Assembly: GCF_019430945.1 (NCBI RefSeq)
Contig: NZ_JAHYCB010000002.1
Span: forward strand, 186,001 to 250,000
From: Neorhizobium populisoli
Lineage (GTDB): Bacteria > Pseudomonadota > Alphaproteobacteria > Rhizobiales > Rhizobiaceae
Reading direction: 5' to 3'
Length of the DNA stretch: 64,000 bases
Positions 46,873 to 55,609 of the stretch are shown here, in pieces. The notes under the pieces were generated by a model, which did not search any database, was not told the DNA's origin, and was given only the letters and a program-made list of their open reading frames with translations. Positions within the stretch are counted from its first letter, which is position 1. Each line of letters begins with the position of its first letter. Both the position numbers and the translations under genes were made by a program.

Positions 46873-46993
46873 ATCTCCATCCCTTGAAGGAAAAAGCGAC
46901 CGGCTATCAGGCCGTGATCACCAATGCGCAAAATCGCAGTCACCGCCTAATAGCAATGGACCACGAACGCAATATGACTGTTTTATGACAGTG

Positions 46994-47491
46994 TTAGCTG
47001 GCAGCCTTTATCAACTGCGGCGCCATCCGTGGGCGCATCTTTTCAGCGAACTGCAGGAAAAGGATCTTCAGCTCCGGCTCGTTGACGCGCAAGGCCGCTT
47101 CCTCGCAGGAAACCCATTCCAGCGTGCGCGAACCTTTTTCCGGAAAGCTCTTCAGGCACTCGTCCACTTCAAGCGCGTGAACCTGCACGATGACCGGGAT
47201 CTTGAGGCCATTATCGAGCGTCTTGCGATAGTTGTAGAAACCGAGCGTTTCCTTTTCGACCTTGCCCTTGACGCCGACCTCTTCGAACGCTTCGCGTTCG
47301 GCGACCTGATGCGCCTTCTTGTCGGTCATAGGCCAGCCCTTGGGGATAACCCAGCGGCCGGTATCGCGGCTCGTCGCGACGAGCACTTCCAGCAGTCCCT
47401 GCTTCTTCTTGAGCCGGTAGCACAATGCGGCATACTGCTGTCGCGGCGGCCGCTGCAGCATCAACCGAAGATTGTTGGTAACCTTGCTCAT
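46994..47491 (-). CDS. Nudix hydrolase
   Basis: ATG 47491 is used; a TTG three codons upstream extends the frame. The 165-residue protein has the Nudix box in GWPMTDKKAHQVAEREAFEEVGVKGKV (G-x5-E-x7-R-E-x-x-E-E-x-G), a site that hydrolyses nucleoside diphosphates linked to other groups. WVIPKGWPM before it and GFYNYRKTLDNGLKIPVIVQVHALEVDE after resemble diadenosine polyphosphate or diphosphoinositol polyphosphate (DIPP) enzymes, which share the WVIPKGWP sequence. The exact substrate is not shown. It stands alone, on the strand opposite to glcD. Confidence 0.9.
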   Translation of the reverse strand: MSKVTNNLRLMLQRPPRQQYAALCYRLKKKQGLLEVLVATSRDTGRWVIPKGWPMTDKKAHQVAEREAFEEVGVKGKVEKETLGFYNYRKTLDNGLKIPVIVQVHALEVDECLKSFPEKGSRTLEWVSCEEAALRVNEPELKILFLQFAEKMRPRMAPQLIKAAS

Positions 47492-47706
47492 GAAGCCCAA
47501 TTTCTGCTGGTTCCTTCGTATGAGTGTTAATGTACTAATATAGTGCTTGCCCGGAGCTTAACGAGCCCACTGCAACCACTCATTGTCGTGAATCATGGTG
47601 AAGACAACGCTGATAATGTATCTATTTTGAAGCAGGCTTTTATAAGGTCAACTTGTTTTTTGCACAGCTGTTCAAAAATAGGCTGGTTGTTCTTTCTGCG
47701 ACAGAT

Positions 47707-48477
47707 TCAGGTCTCTTTGCCCAACTTCAATTGAGCGATCCTGTTCCATTCGCCGGCCCGTTCCGCTTCGTCGGTGACGCTGAAAATGAAGTCGATATGC
47801 GCCTCGGCCTGCTGCCTTGCCTTTGCCGCATCACCGGCCAGGATCGCATCGGCGATCGCCTCGTGTTGTTCCATCACCCGGTGATGCGCGCCGCCAACGG
47901 TGAAGATGAGGCGGCGATTATAGAAGATACCGTCGCTCAGCAGGCGATAGCAGGCCCGCAGCGTGTGCATCAGGATGATGTTGTGGGCGGCATCGCCAAT
48001 AGCGTTGTGGAATTCCACATCGGTGGCAAGCTCCTCTTCGAAACGGCCTTCCTGATGGGCGTCGCGCATGCGGCCGATGATCCGCCGAATCATTTCCCGG
48101 TCGGTCTCGGTGGCGCGGCGGGCCGCCATCTCGGCTGTCATCCCCTCCAACTGGCGGCGATATTCCAGATAGTCCCGTACCGCCTGCCGGTGCCGACGGA
48201 TGAGGTCGACGAGCGGCGCGGAAAAGATCTGGCCGACGACATCGGCCACAAAAGTGCCGCCGCCATGCTGGCTGACCAGCAGGCCGCGGGTTTCAAGCTC
48301 CTTCAGCGCCTCCCGCAGGATCGGCCTGGAAATGTCGAAGCGCTGCGCCAGTTCCCGTTCGCCCGGCAGGCGCTCGCCGTCGCGCAGCACGCCGGTCAGG
48401 ATCAGCCGCTCGATCTGGTGTATGATCTCGTCCACAGTTCGGCCATGCGAGACGGGCAGGAAAAGTTCATGCGTCAC
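47707..48477 (-). CDS. FadR-type GntR regulator of the glycolate genes
   Basis: Start GTG 48477 is set by a strong AGGAGG five to six bases upstream; the longer frame to 50262 on this strand is the antisense of glcD. The 256-residue protein has a GntR winged HTH (ERLPGERELAQRFDISRPILREALKELETRGLLVSQHGGGTFV) and an FCD effector domain with the metal-binding D-x-x-F-H pattern (ATDVEFHNAIGDAAHN) and late H-x-x-H histidines. PdhR/GlcC/LldR-type regulators read organic acids. The gene is divergent from glcD with a palindrome between them, so local control of glcDEF is likely. Confidence 0.9.
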   Translation of the reverse strand: MTHELFLPVSHGRTVDEIIHQIERLILTGVLRDGERLPGERELAQRFDISRPILREALKELETRGLLVSQHGGGTFVADVVGQIFSAPLVDLIRRHRQAVRDYLEYRRQLEGMTAEMAARRATETDREMIRRIIGRMRDAHQEGRFEEELATDVEFHNAIGDAAHNIILMHTLRACYRLLSDGIFYNRRLIFTVGGAHHRVMEQHEAIADAILAGDAAKARQQAEAHIDFIFSVTDEAERAGEWNRIAQLKLGKET

Positions 48478-48530
48478 GTATGCCTCCTGGCGGATCTGTC
48501 TGCCAACACCTTGATACCACATGCTTGTAG

Positions 48531-48555
48531 CACTGGTAAAAAAAGTATACCAGTG
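48531..48555. promoter_or_regulatory. Inverted repeat between divergent GntR and glcD genes
   Basis: CACTGGTA (48531-48538) and TACCAGTG (48548-48555) are perfect 8-bp arms around AAAAAAGTA. A second TGGTA-like half (TTGATACCA) lies at 48511-48519. The TGGTATACCA-like core suits FadR-family dimers. It lies 16 nt upstream of the glcD start, where binding would repress. Confidence 0.7.
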
Positions 48556-48570
48556 AGCCGGAACAGGGAG

Positions 48571-50010
48571 ATGCATTTGACCGAGGCCATCCGCTTTCTG
48601 CCGCCGCGCGCCGCTGTCATGGCACGCCGCGAAACGATCATCGGCGATCTGGCCGATCTCCTGCCGCCCGATTGCCTGATCCACGAAGAGCGCGAGCTGG
48701 TTCCGTTCGAGACGGATGCCTTCATCTCGTATCGCCGCGTGCCGCTGGCCGTGGCGCTGCCCCGCACGACGGCGCAGGTTGCCGCCATTATGAAATACTG
48801 CAACCGCTACGGTATTCCGGTCGTGCCGCGGGGGGCAGGGACCTCGCTGTCCGGCGGCGCCATTCCGCAGGAGGATGCGCTTGTCCTCGGCCTGTCGCGC
48901 ATGTCGAAAATCCTCGAAGTGGATTACGCCAACCGCACCGCCACCGTGCAGGCCGGCGTCACCAACCTGAACATCTCCGAAGCGGTCGGCATCGACGGCT
49001 TCTTTTATGCGCCCGACCCGAGTTCCCAGCTTGCCTGCACGATCGGTGGCAATATCGGCATGAATTCCGGTGGCGCGCACTGTCTGAAATACGGCGTGAC
49101 GACCAACAATCTGCTCGGCGTCAAGATGGTGCTGGTCGATGGCACGGTGATCGAGCTCGGCGGCAAGCATCTCGATGCGGCGGGTTACGACCTGCTCGGC
49201 CTCGTCTGCGGTTCGGAAGGCCAGCTTGGCATCGTCACCGAAGCGACCGTCCGGCTGATCGCCAAGCCGGAAGGTGCGCGCCCCGTCCTGTTCGGTTTCG
49301 AGACGTCTGAGGAAGCCGGTTCCTGCGTCTCCGATATCATCGGTTCGGGCATCATCCCTGTCGCCATCGAATTCATGGACAAGCCAGCGATCGAGATCTG
49401 CGAGGCTTTCGCCGGTGCCGGTTATCCGCTGGATGTTGGTGCGCTGCTGATCGTGGAAGTGGAAGGTTCCGAAGCCGAAATGGACGCGATGCTGGCCGGC
49501 ATCGTCGAGATCGCCCGCCTCCATCAGGTGAAGACGGTGCGCGAATGCCAGTCTGCGACGGAAGCCGCGCTGATCTGGAAAGGCCGTAAATCCGCTTTCG
49601 GCGCGACCGGCCGTATCGCCGATTATATCTGCATGGACGGCACGGTGCCGCTCGGCAAGCTTTCCTACGTGCTGCAGAAGACGTCGGAAATCACCGACAG
49701 TTTTGGCCTTCGGGTTGCTAACGTCTTCCATGCGGGTGACGGCAACATGCATCCGCTGATCCTGTTCAACGCCAACGATCCGGAAGACGCGGCCAAGGCG
49801 GAAGCGGCCGGCAACGAGATTTTGAAACTCTGCGTCGATGCGGGCGGCTGCCTGACCGGCGAACACGGCGTCGGTATCGAGAAACGCGACCTGATGCGGC
49901 ATCAATTTTCGGAAGCGGACCTCACCCAGCAGATGGCGGTGCGGGCGGCGTTCGATGAGGGTTGGATCCTCAATCCCTCCAAGGTGTTTCCGTTGGAGGG
50001 GAGGCCGTGA
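48571..50010 (+). CDS. glcD: Glycolate oxidase subunit GlcD
   Basis: This FAD-binding subunit oxidises glycolate (or D-lactate) to glyoxylate. The 479-residue protein has the PCMH FAD domain: PRTTAQVAAIMKYCNRYGIPVVPRGAGTSLSGGAI, YAPDPSSQLACTIGGNIGMNSGGAHCLKYG and GSEGQLGIVTEATVRL, plus the C-terminal cap VANVFHAGDGNMHPLI and TGEHGVGIEKR. ATG 48571 follows GGGAG directly; TTG 48577 has better spacing and may be the real start. It is followed by glcE after the palindromic element. The long frame that begins at 47653 is a shadow and is ignored. Confidence 0.93.
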   Translation: MHLTEAIRFLPPRAAVMARRETIIGDLADLLPPDCLIHEERELVPFETDAFISYRRVPLAVALPRTTAQVAAIMKYCNRYGIPVVPRGAGTSLSGGAIPQEDALVLGLSRMSKILEVDYANRTATVQAGVTNLNISEAVGIDGFFYAPDPSSQLACTIGGNIGMNSGGAHCLKYGVTTNNLLGVKMVLVDGTVIELGGKHLDAAGYDLLGLVCGSEGQLGIVTEATVRLIAKPEGARPVLFGFETSEEAGSCVSDIIGSGIIPVAIEFMDKPAIEICEAFAGAGYPLDVGALLIVEVEGSEAEMDAMLAGIVEIARLHQVKTVRECQSATEAALIWKGRKSAFGATGRIADYICMDGTVPLGKLSYVLQKTSEITDSFGLRVANVFHAGDGNMHPLILFNANDPEDAAKAEAAGNEILKLCVDAGGCLTGEHGVGIEKRDLMRHQFSEADLTQQMAVRAAFDEGWILNPSKVFPLEGRP

Positions 50011-50044
50011 GTTTGACGATGGTTGCCAGCGTTCCCCGGAACCA

Positions 50045-50221
50045 CCCCCCTCTGTCCTGCCGGACATCTCCCCCTCAAGGGGGGAGATCGGATGTGGCGC
50101 GGTCTTCCGAATATCTTGCATCGAGCTTTGAGCTACTGGCCTCGTTGAAGAGGAACGAGTGGTCATGCGTCTTGCCAATCTCCCCTTTTGAGGGGGAGAT
50201 GTCCGGCAGGACAGAGGGGGG
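50045..50221. repeat. Rhizobial intergenic palindromic element (RIME-like)
   Basis: Two arms of about 43 nt, 50045-50087 and 50178-50221, are reverse complements with only two mismatches. They flank roughly 90 bases without coding content. The CCTGCCGGACATCTCCCCCTC core is that of intergenic mosaic elements dispersed in Rhizobiaceae. It interrupts the glcD-glcE spacer. Confidence 0.75.
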
Positions 50222-50248
50222 TAAGCTCCGGATACTGAGGCCCACCGC

Positions 50249-51454
50249 ATGCTGATCCCCAATTCCGAAGCCGACGCCGCCTATGTCATCCGCACCGCCG
50301 CGGCCGAGAACAAGACGCTGGCGCTCTGCGGCAACAACACCCGTTCCGGTTTCGGCAACGCGGTGGAAACCACCGATGTCGTCAGCTCCCGCGGCCTCAC
50401 CGGCATCGTCGATTACGAGCCGGCCGAAATGGTGATGACGGTGAAAGCCGGCACTCCGGTCGCGGAAGTCGAGGCGGCACTTGCCGCCAACCGGCAGATG
50501 ATGTCCTTCGAACCGATGGATCATCGCGGCATCATGGGGACCACGGGGGAGCCCACGATCGGCGGCGTTTTTGCCGCGAACGTTTCCGGCCCGCGCCGCT
50601 TCGTCTCCGGTGCTGCGCGCGACAGCCTGCTCGGCATCCGTTTTGTCAACGGCCGGGGCGAGGTCATCCGCGCCGGCGGCCGGGTGATGAAGAACGTCAC
50701 CGGCCTCGATCTCGTCAAGCTTCTGGCCGGCTCGCAAGGCACGCTCGGCTTCCTGACCGAAGTAACATTCCGCGTCCTGCCGGTGCCGCCGGTGGTCGAG
50801 ACGATCGTGATTTCCGGATTATGGGATGACGCCCTGGCTGCCAAGGCCATGGCCGCGGCAATGGCGATGCCCGTCGAAGTTTCCGGTGCCGCACATCTGC
50901 CGGCCAGCGTCATCGGCCGCTTCCTGCGCGGCAGCCTTCCCGATGGCGAAGCGACGGTCTTGCGCCTCGAAGGGCTTGCCGCATCCGTTTCCGTCCGGGC
51001 TGAAAAGCTCAAGGCTGTCATGGAAGCGTTCGGCCCTGTCTCTCGCCTTGGCATGGAAGACAGCCAGGCGCTCTGGCGCGAAATTCGTGACGTGCAACCC
51101 TATGCCGATGGGACAGAGCGCCCTCTCTGGTGCGTCTCCGTCGCCCCCTCTGCCGGCCATCAGATCGTCGCCGCCCTTCGTCTCGAAGCTGGCGTCGATG
51201 TCTTTTACGACTGGCAGGGCGGTCTGATCTGGATGCGCATGGAAGCCGATCCCGAAGCCGAATTGCTGCGCCGCTATATCCGGGCGTTGGGTGGTGGACA
51301 TGCAACGCTCGTGCGCGCATCTGATACGGCCCGCGCCGGGACCGCGGCGTTTGAGCCCCTGCCGGACGCAGTTGCGGCGCTTTCGGCTCGCGTGAAGCAG
51401 AAACTCGATCCGGCGGGCATTTTCAGCCCCGGCAAGATGGCAGGAATCCTCTGA
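50249..51454 (+). CDS. glcE: Glycolate oxidase subunit GlcE
   Basis: The 401-residue FAD-binding subunit pairs with GlcD. PCMH-type motifs are shorter than in GlcD: CGNNTRSGFGNAVETTDVVSSRGLTGIVDYEPAEMVMTVKAG, MGTTGEPTIGGVFAANVSGPRRFVSGAARDSLLGIRFVNGRGEVIRAGGRVMKNVTGLDLVKLLAGSQGTLGFLTEVTFRV, and FSPGKM at the end. Its ATG lies just after the palindromic element. The stop overlaps the ATG of glcF by one base (TGATG). Confidence 0.92.
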   Translation: MLIPNSEADAAYVIRTAAAENKTLALCGNNTRSGFGNAVETTDVVSSRGLTGIVDYEPAEMVMTVKAGTPVAEVEAALAANRQMMSFEPMDHRGIMGTTGEPTIGGVFAANVSGPRRFVSGAARDSLLGIRFVNGRGEVIRAGGRVMKNVTGLDLVKLLAGSQGTLGFLTEVTFRVLPVPPVVETIVISGLWDDALAAKAMAAAMAMPVEVSGAAHLPASVIGRFLRGSLPDGEATVLRLEGLAASVSVRAEKLKAVMEAFGPVSRLGMEDSQALWREIRDVQPYADGTERPLWCVSVAPSAGHQIVAALRLEAGVDVFYDWQGGLIWMRMEADPEAELLRRYIRALGGGHATLVRASDTARAGTAAFEPLPDAVAALSARVKQKLDPAGIFSPGKMAGIL

Positions 51455-52770
51455 TGCAAACCTCCTTCACCGCCGAGCAGCTCGCCGATCCGCATGTGGC
51501 GGAATCCGAAAAGATCCTGCGCCGCTGCGTGCATTGCGGTTTCTGCACCGCCACCTGTCCGACCTATCTGACGCTTGGTAACGAGCTCGATAGCCCGCGT
51601 GGGCGCATCTATCTCATCAAGGATATGCTGGAAAACGGCCGCCCGGCGGATGAGGAAGTGGTCACCCATATCGACCGCTGCCTCTCCTGCCTTTCCTGTG
51701 TCACGACCTGTCCGTCCGGCGTTGACTATATGCATCTGGTCGATCACGCCCGTATCCATATCGAAAACACCTACAGGCGGCCGCTGATGGATCGGTTGAT
51801 CCGCGCCGTGCTTGCCGCGGTCCTGCCTTATCCAGCGCGTTTTCGAACGGCGCTGATGTTCGCCAAGCTCGGACGCCCCTTGGCGCCGATGATGAAGCGT
51901 GTTGCCGCCTTGAAGCCGCTCGGCGCCATGCTGGACCTTGCGCCGACCTCCATCGCCGGCGGTTCGGATGCGGCGACACCGGGTGTGCGCAAGGCCGAAA
52001 CAGAAAAACGCGGACGGGTGGCGATCCTTTCCGGCTGCGCCCAGCCGGTTCTCGATCCTGGCATCAACGAAGCGACGCTCAGGCTTCTGTCCCGCATCGG
52101 CATCGAGGTGGTCGTGCCGCAGGGCGAGGGCTGCTGCGGCGCGCTGGTGCATCACATGGGCCGCGAGGAGCAGGCGCTCGATTTCGCCCGCCGCAATGTC
52201 GATGTCTGGATCCGGGAAATCGACCAAGGGGGAGCAGGTGGCGGGCTCGATGCGATCATCATCACCGCCTCCGGCTGCGGTACGACGATCAAGGACTACG
52301 GCCACATGCTGCGGCTCGATCCGGCCTATGCGGAAAAGGCAAAGAAGGTTTCAAGCCTCGCCAAGGACATTACCGAATATCTCTCGACGCTGGATCTGCC
52401 CCGGCAGGAGCCGAAGAGGCTGAATGTCGCCTATCACTCGGCTTGCTCGATGCAGCATGGCCAGAAGATCACGCTTGCACCGAAGAACCTTTTGAAGGCC
52501 GCAGGGTTCACCGTGCGCGATCCGGCCGAAGGCCATCTCTGCTGTGGCTCGGCCGGCACCTATAATATCCTGCAGCCAGAGATTTCGGCACAGCTCAAGG
52601 CCCGTAAGGTGAAAAACATCGAGGCGACCAAAGCAGATGTCATCGCCACCGGCAATATCGGCTGCATCACCCAGATCGCTTCCGGCACGGCGATCCCGAT
52701 CCTGCATACCGTGGAATTGCTGGACTGGGCCTATGGCGGTCCGAAGCCGGCAAGGCTGGCGGAAAAGTAG
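51454..52770 (+). CDS. glcF: Glycolate oxidase iron-sulfur subunit GlcF
   Basis: The 438-residue protein has two 4Fe-4S ferredoxin motifs near the start (CVHCGFCTATCPTYL and CLSCLSCVTTCPSGV) and two CCG domains with cysteine pairs (GCAQPVLDPGIN, GEGCCGALVHHMG, HSACSMQHGQ, HLCCGSAGTYN). It carries electrons from GlcDE to the respiratory chain at the inner membrane. It is coupled by a one-base overlap to glcE and is followed by a strong bidirectional terminator. Confidence 0.94.
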   Translation: MQTSFTAEQLADPHVAESEKILRRCVHCGFCTATCPTYLTLGNELDSPRGRIYLIKDMLENGRPADEEVVTHIDRCLSCLSCVTTCPSGVDYMHLVDHARIHIENTYRRPLMDRLIRAVLAAVLPYPARFRTALMFAKLGRPLAPMMKRVAALKPLGAMLDLAPTSIAGGSDAATPGVRKAETEKRGRVAILSGCAQPVLDPGINEATLRLLSRIGIEVVVPQGEGCCGALVHHMGREEQALDFARRNVDVWIREIDQGGAGGGLDAIIITASGCGTTIKDYGHMLRLDPAYAEKAKKVSSLAKDITEYLSTLDLPRQEPKRLNVAYHSACSMQHGQKITLAPKNLLKAAGFTVRDPAEGHLCCGSAGTYNILQPEISAQLKARKVKNIEATKADVIATGNIGCITQIASGTAIPILHTVELLDWAYGGPKPARLAEK

Positions 52771-52795
52771 GCGCCGGCAATCCGATGGGGTGCAA

Positions 52796-52827
52796 TAAAA
52801 AAGCCGGCGAAATCGCCGGCTTTTTTA
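52796..52827. terminator. Bidirectional terminator
   Basis: A perfect 15-bp stem (TAAAAAAGCCGGCGA / TCGCCGGCTTTTTTA) around AA has T runs on both strands. It serves glcF and the convergent outer-membrane gene. Confidence 0.95.
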
Positions 52828-52846
52828 TTTGATCGAGGCGTCAGCC

Positions 52847-53554
52847 TCAGAACTTGTAGTTGATACCGACATTGACCGCGTTGGTCAGGATGTTGGTTTT
52901 CAGCGAAGCGCCGCTATCGATGTCGACGTTGATCCAGGAATAGTTGCCCTTGTATTCGGCAAATGCAGACCAGTTTTCCGTGAATTCGTAGCGGATACCG
53001 GCCTGAGCCTGAATCGTTGCGCCACCGAGCTGGTAATCGAACGTGCGATTGGCACCGCGGGTGACTTCGACATGCGGAACGTTGATACCGACGCCGGCGC
53101 CGACATAAGGCTTCCACTTGCCTTCGAGCGGGAACTTGTAGAGCGCGTTCAGCGTCAGCAGGTTAAGGCCGTCGGTGAATTCGAAGACATCCCAGCCGGC
53201 CTTGGCCAGCGTCGAGTCGTTCGCATAGACCTTCGCATGGGTGTAGTCGAGCGAGACACCCCAGTTGGAGAGCGCGCCGCCCTCGAACCAGTAAGTGCCA
53301 CGGATGCCGTAATAGGGCGGCGAGGCGAAGGACTTGCCTTCCCAGCCGGCCGTGAAGTCCGGGGCGTCGGAAACCTCGACCTTGCTGTGCGGAGCGGTCT
53401 GGTAACCGCCGTAAACGGAAAGTTCCCAGCCGCCGATGTTCGGCGCTGCTTCAGGAGCAGCAATCGGGGCGGAGGCCGGCGCCATGTCGGCCGCATAGGC
53501 AGCGCCGGAGGCGAGGGCGAGAGAAATCAGGGAAAGCGAAAGAAGTTTGCGCAT
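52847..53554 (-). CDS. Outer-membrane beta-barrel protein
   Basis: The signal peptide is MRKLLSLSLISLALASGAAYA-A. The 213-residue mature part alternates amphipathic strands ending in an aromatic, typical of an eight-stranded barrel: GGWELSVYGGYQTA, YYGIRGTYWF, NWGVSLDYTHAKVYA, WKPYVGAGVGINVPHVEV, GIRYEFTENWSAFAEYKGNYSW and the terminal NAVNVGINYKF with the C-terminal phenylalanine recognised by the BAM machine. The form resembles OmpW- or LpxQ-type proteins; LpxQ is a rhizobial lipid A oxidase of similar size, but I see no residues that settle this. Confidence 0.8.
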   Translation of the reverse strand: MRKLLSLSLISLALASGAAYAADMAPASAPIAAPEAAPNIGGWELSVYGGYQTAPHSKVEVSDAPDFTAGWEGKSFASPPYYGIRGTYWFEGGALSNWGVSLDYTHAKVYANDSTLAKAGWDVFEFTDGLNLLTLNALYKFPLEGKWKPYVGAGVGINVPHVEVTRGANRTFDYQLGGATIQAQAGIRYEFTENWSAFAEYKGNYSWINVDIDSGASLKTNILTNAVNVGINYKF

Positions 53555-53684
53555 GAATCAGCCTGCTTGAATATGATTGGCTTTTGATAGGCACTTTAGC
53601 GATGGATGCGCTGGCGGTCTGTGCTTTTTGTGCACCAGTCACCGACGAAGCTAGGCCCGTTATGGTTAACCAAATCTAAACGCA

Positions 53685-53711
53685 GCAAAAAGGCGGCTCG
53701 AAGCCGCCTTT
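53685..53711 (-). terminator. Intrinsic terminator of the first L,D-transpeptidase gene
   Basis: On the minus strand a 10-bp stem (AAAGGCGGCT with AGCCGCCTTT) around TCG is followed by TTTTT, about 20 nt past the stop codon. Confidence 0.9.
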
Positions 53712-53731
53712 CATAGTGTTGTCCGATCGTT

Positions 53732-54430
53732 TCAGCCGCCGAAAATGGTGCGGAAAATGTCGATGCCGCGATCTTCGTAATCCACCTTGCCCTGTTTGTT
53801 GCCGGGTCCGATGACGATGACCTTGGTGCCGATGTCGGCGCGCGAATAAAGATGTTCGACATCCTTGTTCATCATGCGGATACAGCCGGACGACATGTTG
53901 AGACCGATTGTCCAGGGCTGGTTGGTGCCGTGGATACGGAAGATCGTGTCGCGGTTGCCCTTGTAGAGATACATGGCGCGGGCACCGAGCGGGTTGTCGA
54001 TGCCACCGGGCTGGACTTCCGGCAGGATGCGGCCGGCACGGCGCTCACGAACGCGCATTTCCGCTGGCGGGCGCCATTCCGGCCATTCCGCCTTGCGGCC
54101 GACATTCACCACGCCCGACCAGCCGAAACCTTCACGGCCGACGCCGATGCCGTAACGGGTCGCGCTGTTTTCGCCTTCGATATAGTAGAGAAATTTGTTG
54201 TTGGTATCGACGATAATCGTGCCCGGCCTTTCAGCGGTGGTGAACCGCACGGCCCGCCGCTTGAACTGTTCCGGCACTTCCCGCTGCATGGCGACCGGCG
54301 TCACGGCGCTTGCCGGGAGGTCCACATGCGGTGCGGCCGGGCCGATGGCGCTGGCGTTACCCGCGGTCAAAAGAAACGCGCCGGCCATGCCCATGGCGGC
54401 TGCGAAGATCCTGCTGCTCCTCATCCCCAA
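53732..54430 (-). CDS. L,D-transpeptidase, ErfK/YbiS family
   Basis: The 232-residue exported enzyme (MGMRSSRIFAAAMGMAGAFLLTAGNASA) has the L,D-transpeptidase catalytic motif in FRIHGTNQPWTIGLNMSSGCIRMMNKD, with the active-site cysteine of SSGCIRM and the histidine of HGTN. It makes 3-3 peptidoglycan cross-links or joins envelope proteins to peptidoglycan, both important in polar-growing rhizobia. GTIIVDTNNKFLYYI begins the catalytic YkuD domain. A second L,D-transpeptidase gene lies 150 nt upstream on the same strand and appears to be a tandem duplicate. Confidence 0.92.
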   Translation of the reverse strand: MGMRSSRIFAAAMGMAGAFLLTAGNASAIGPAAPHVDLPASAVTPVAMQREVPEQFKRRAVRFTTAERPGTIIVDTNNKFLYYIEGENSATRYGIGVGREGFGWSGVVNVGRKAEWPEWRPPAEMRVRERRAGRILPEVQPGGIDNPLGARAMYLYKGNRDTIFRIHGTNQPWTIGLNMSSGCIRMMNKDVEHLYSRADIGTKVIVIGPGNKQGKVDYEDRGIDIFRTIFGG

Positions 54431-54578
54431 ACTCCCTCTTCCATTTCAGGATGAGGGAGGCTAGCCGGTTCGCCCGGCAAAGCAACACGAAAGCCGGCCG
54501 AAAAGGACGGTGGCATGACAAAAAGGCGACGGGACTGTGGCCCCGCCGCCTCACTTTTCAGGCATATTCGACACCCTG

Positions 54579-55367
54579 TCACATCACGATGACGCGGGTG
54601 CCGATATTGACGCGTTCGTAAAGGTCGGTCACGTCCTCGTTGCGCATGCGGATACAGCCGGAGGAAACGGCGCTGCCGATCGTCCAGGGCGCGTTGGTGC
54701 CGTGAATGCGGTAAAGCGTCGAGCCGAGATACATGGCGCGGGCGCCGAGCGGATTTTCCGGGCCGCCATCCATGCGCGCCGGCAGGTAGTGACCCTTGAC
54801 GGCTTCGCGCTGGATCATCTCCTGCGGCGGGATCCAGGTCGGCCATTCGGACTTGCGGGTGACCTTGTGTTCGCCGGCCCATTCGAAGCCGGGCTTGCCG
54901 ACGCCGACGCCGTAACGGCGCGCCTGACCACCTTCGCCGACGAGGTAGAGGAAACGGTTATCGGTATCGATGACGATCGTGCCCGGCTTTTCCTTGGTGT
55001 CGTAGGCGACGGTCTGCGGCAGGAATTGCGGCTCGATCTGGCTCTTGGCCGGACGGTCCGGGCGGACGGCGACCTGCTGGACATCGCTATTGCCGAAAAT
55101 GCCGGTGCGGCGCATCGCTTGCGGCTGGCGCTGCTGGTAGGCGGGCTGCTGCTGGTAACCCTGCTGCTGATAAAGCGCACGCGGCTGGGCCGCCTGGCGC
55201 GGATAAACGACCGGGCGCCCATTCGGGCCGGCAAGCTGCATGACCCACGGGGCGGCGAGATCCGAGCTGACGACAACCGGCGGACGCTCGCGATAACGGT
55301 CGTTGGCGGAGGCGGCGCTGGAAATGACGGTCGCGAGGCCAAGGGCCGCGAAAAATATCTTCTTCAT
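54579..55367 (-). CDS. L,D-transpeptidase, tandem paralogue
   Basis: ATG 55367 starts a signal peptide (MKKIFFAALGLATVISSAASA). The 262-residue protein has a Gln/Tyr/Pro-rich linker (RALYQQQGYQQQPAYQQRQPQ) and a YkuD domain: GTIVIDTDNRFLYLVGEGG, RIHGTNAPWTIGSAVSSGCIRMRNEDV with the catalytic histidine and cysteine. It aligns along its length with the neighbouring 53732-54430 protein (EWP-W-PP, NPLGARAMYL, SSGCIRM shared), so the pair arose by duplication. The QQ-rich linker is unique to this copy and may space it from the wall. Confidence 0.92.
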   Translation of the reverse strand: MKKIFFAALGLATVISSAASANDRYRERPPVVVSSDLAAPWVMQLAGPNGRPVVYPRQAAQPRALYQQQGYQQQPAYQQRQPQAMRRTGIFGNSDVQQVAVRPDRPAKSQIEPQFLPQTVAYDTKEKPGTIVIDTDNRFLYLVGEGGQARRYGVGVGKPGFEWAGEHKVTRKSEWPTWIPPQEMIQREAVKGHYLPARMDGGPENPLGARAMYLGSTLYRIHGTNAPWTIGSAVSSGCIRMRNEDVTDLYERVNIGTRVIVM

Positions 55368-55609
55368 GATCGGATCCACTCGTTACAAATCACCGATTGG
55401 GAACGTCCTGTCCGGGCGGCCCTGGTTGACGAACATGGTGAGCGCCAGGTGAAAGCGAATGGTAAACGGGTGGCCTGCTGGAGGCTTCGGCGATACCGCA
55501 AATGCCATAAACCTTTTGGCAGGGTTACTGCCCGGTTTTGAAACATGGTTGACCAGTGTTAAAGCAGGCTGAAAAGCCGTTAACGAACTGAATTCGAAGG
55601 GGCAAAGGG

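Noticed and set aside
45580..46887. A 435-residue open frame antisense to pit.
   Set aside because: Composition is Arg/Asp/His-rich and patternless, while the pit frame has phosphate-transporter motifs.
47707..50262. An 851-residue open frame on the minus strand across glcD.
   Set aside because: Its first 1780 bases are the antisense of glcD and glcD has complete family motifs; only the last 256 codons (GntR regulator) are real.
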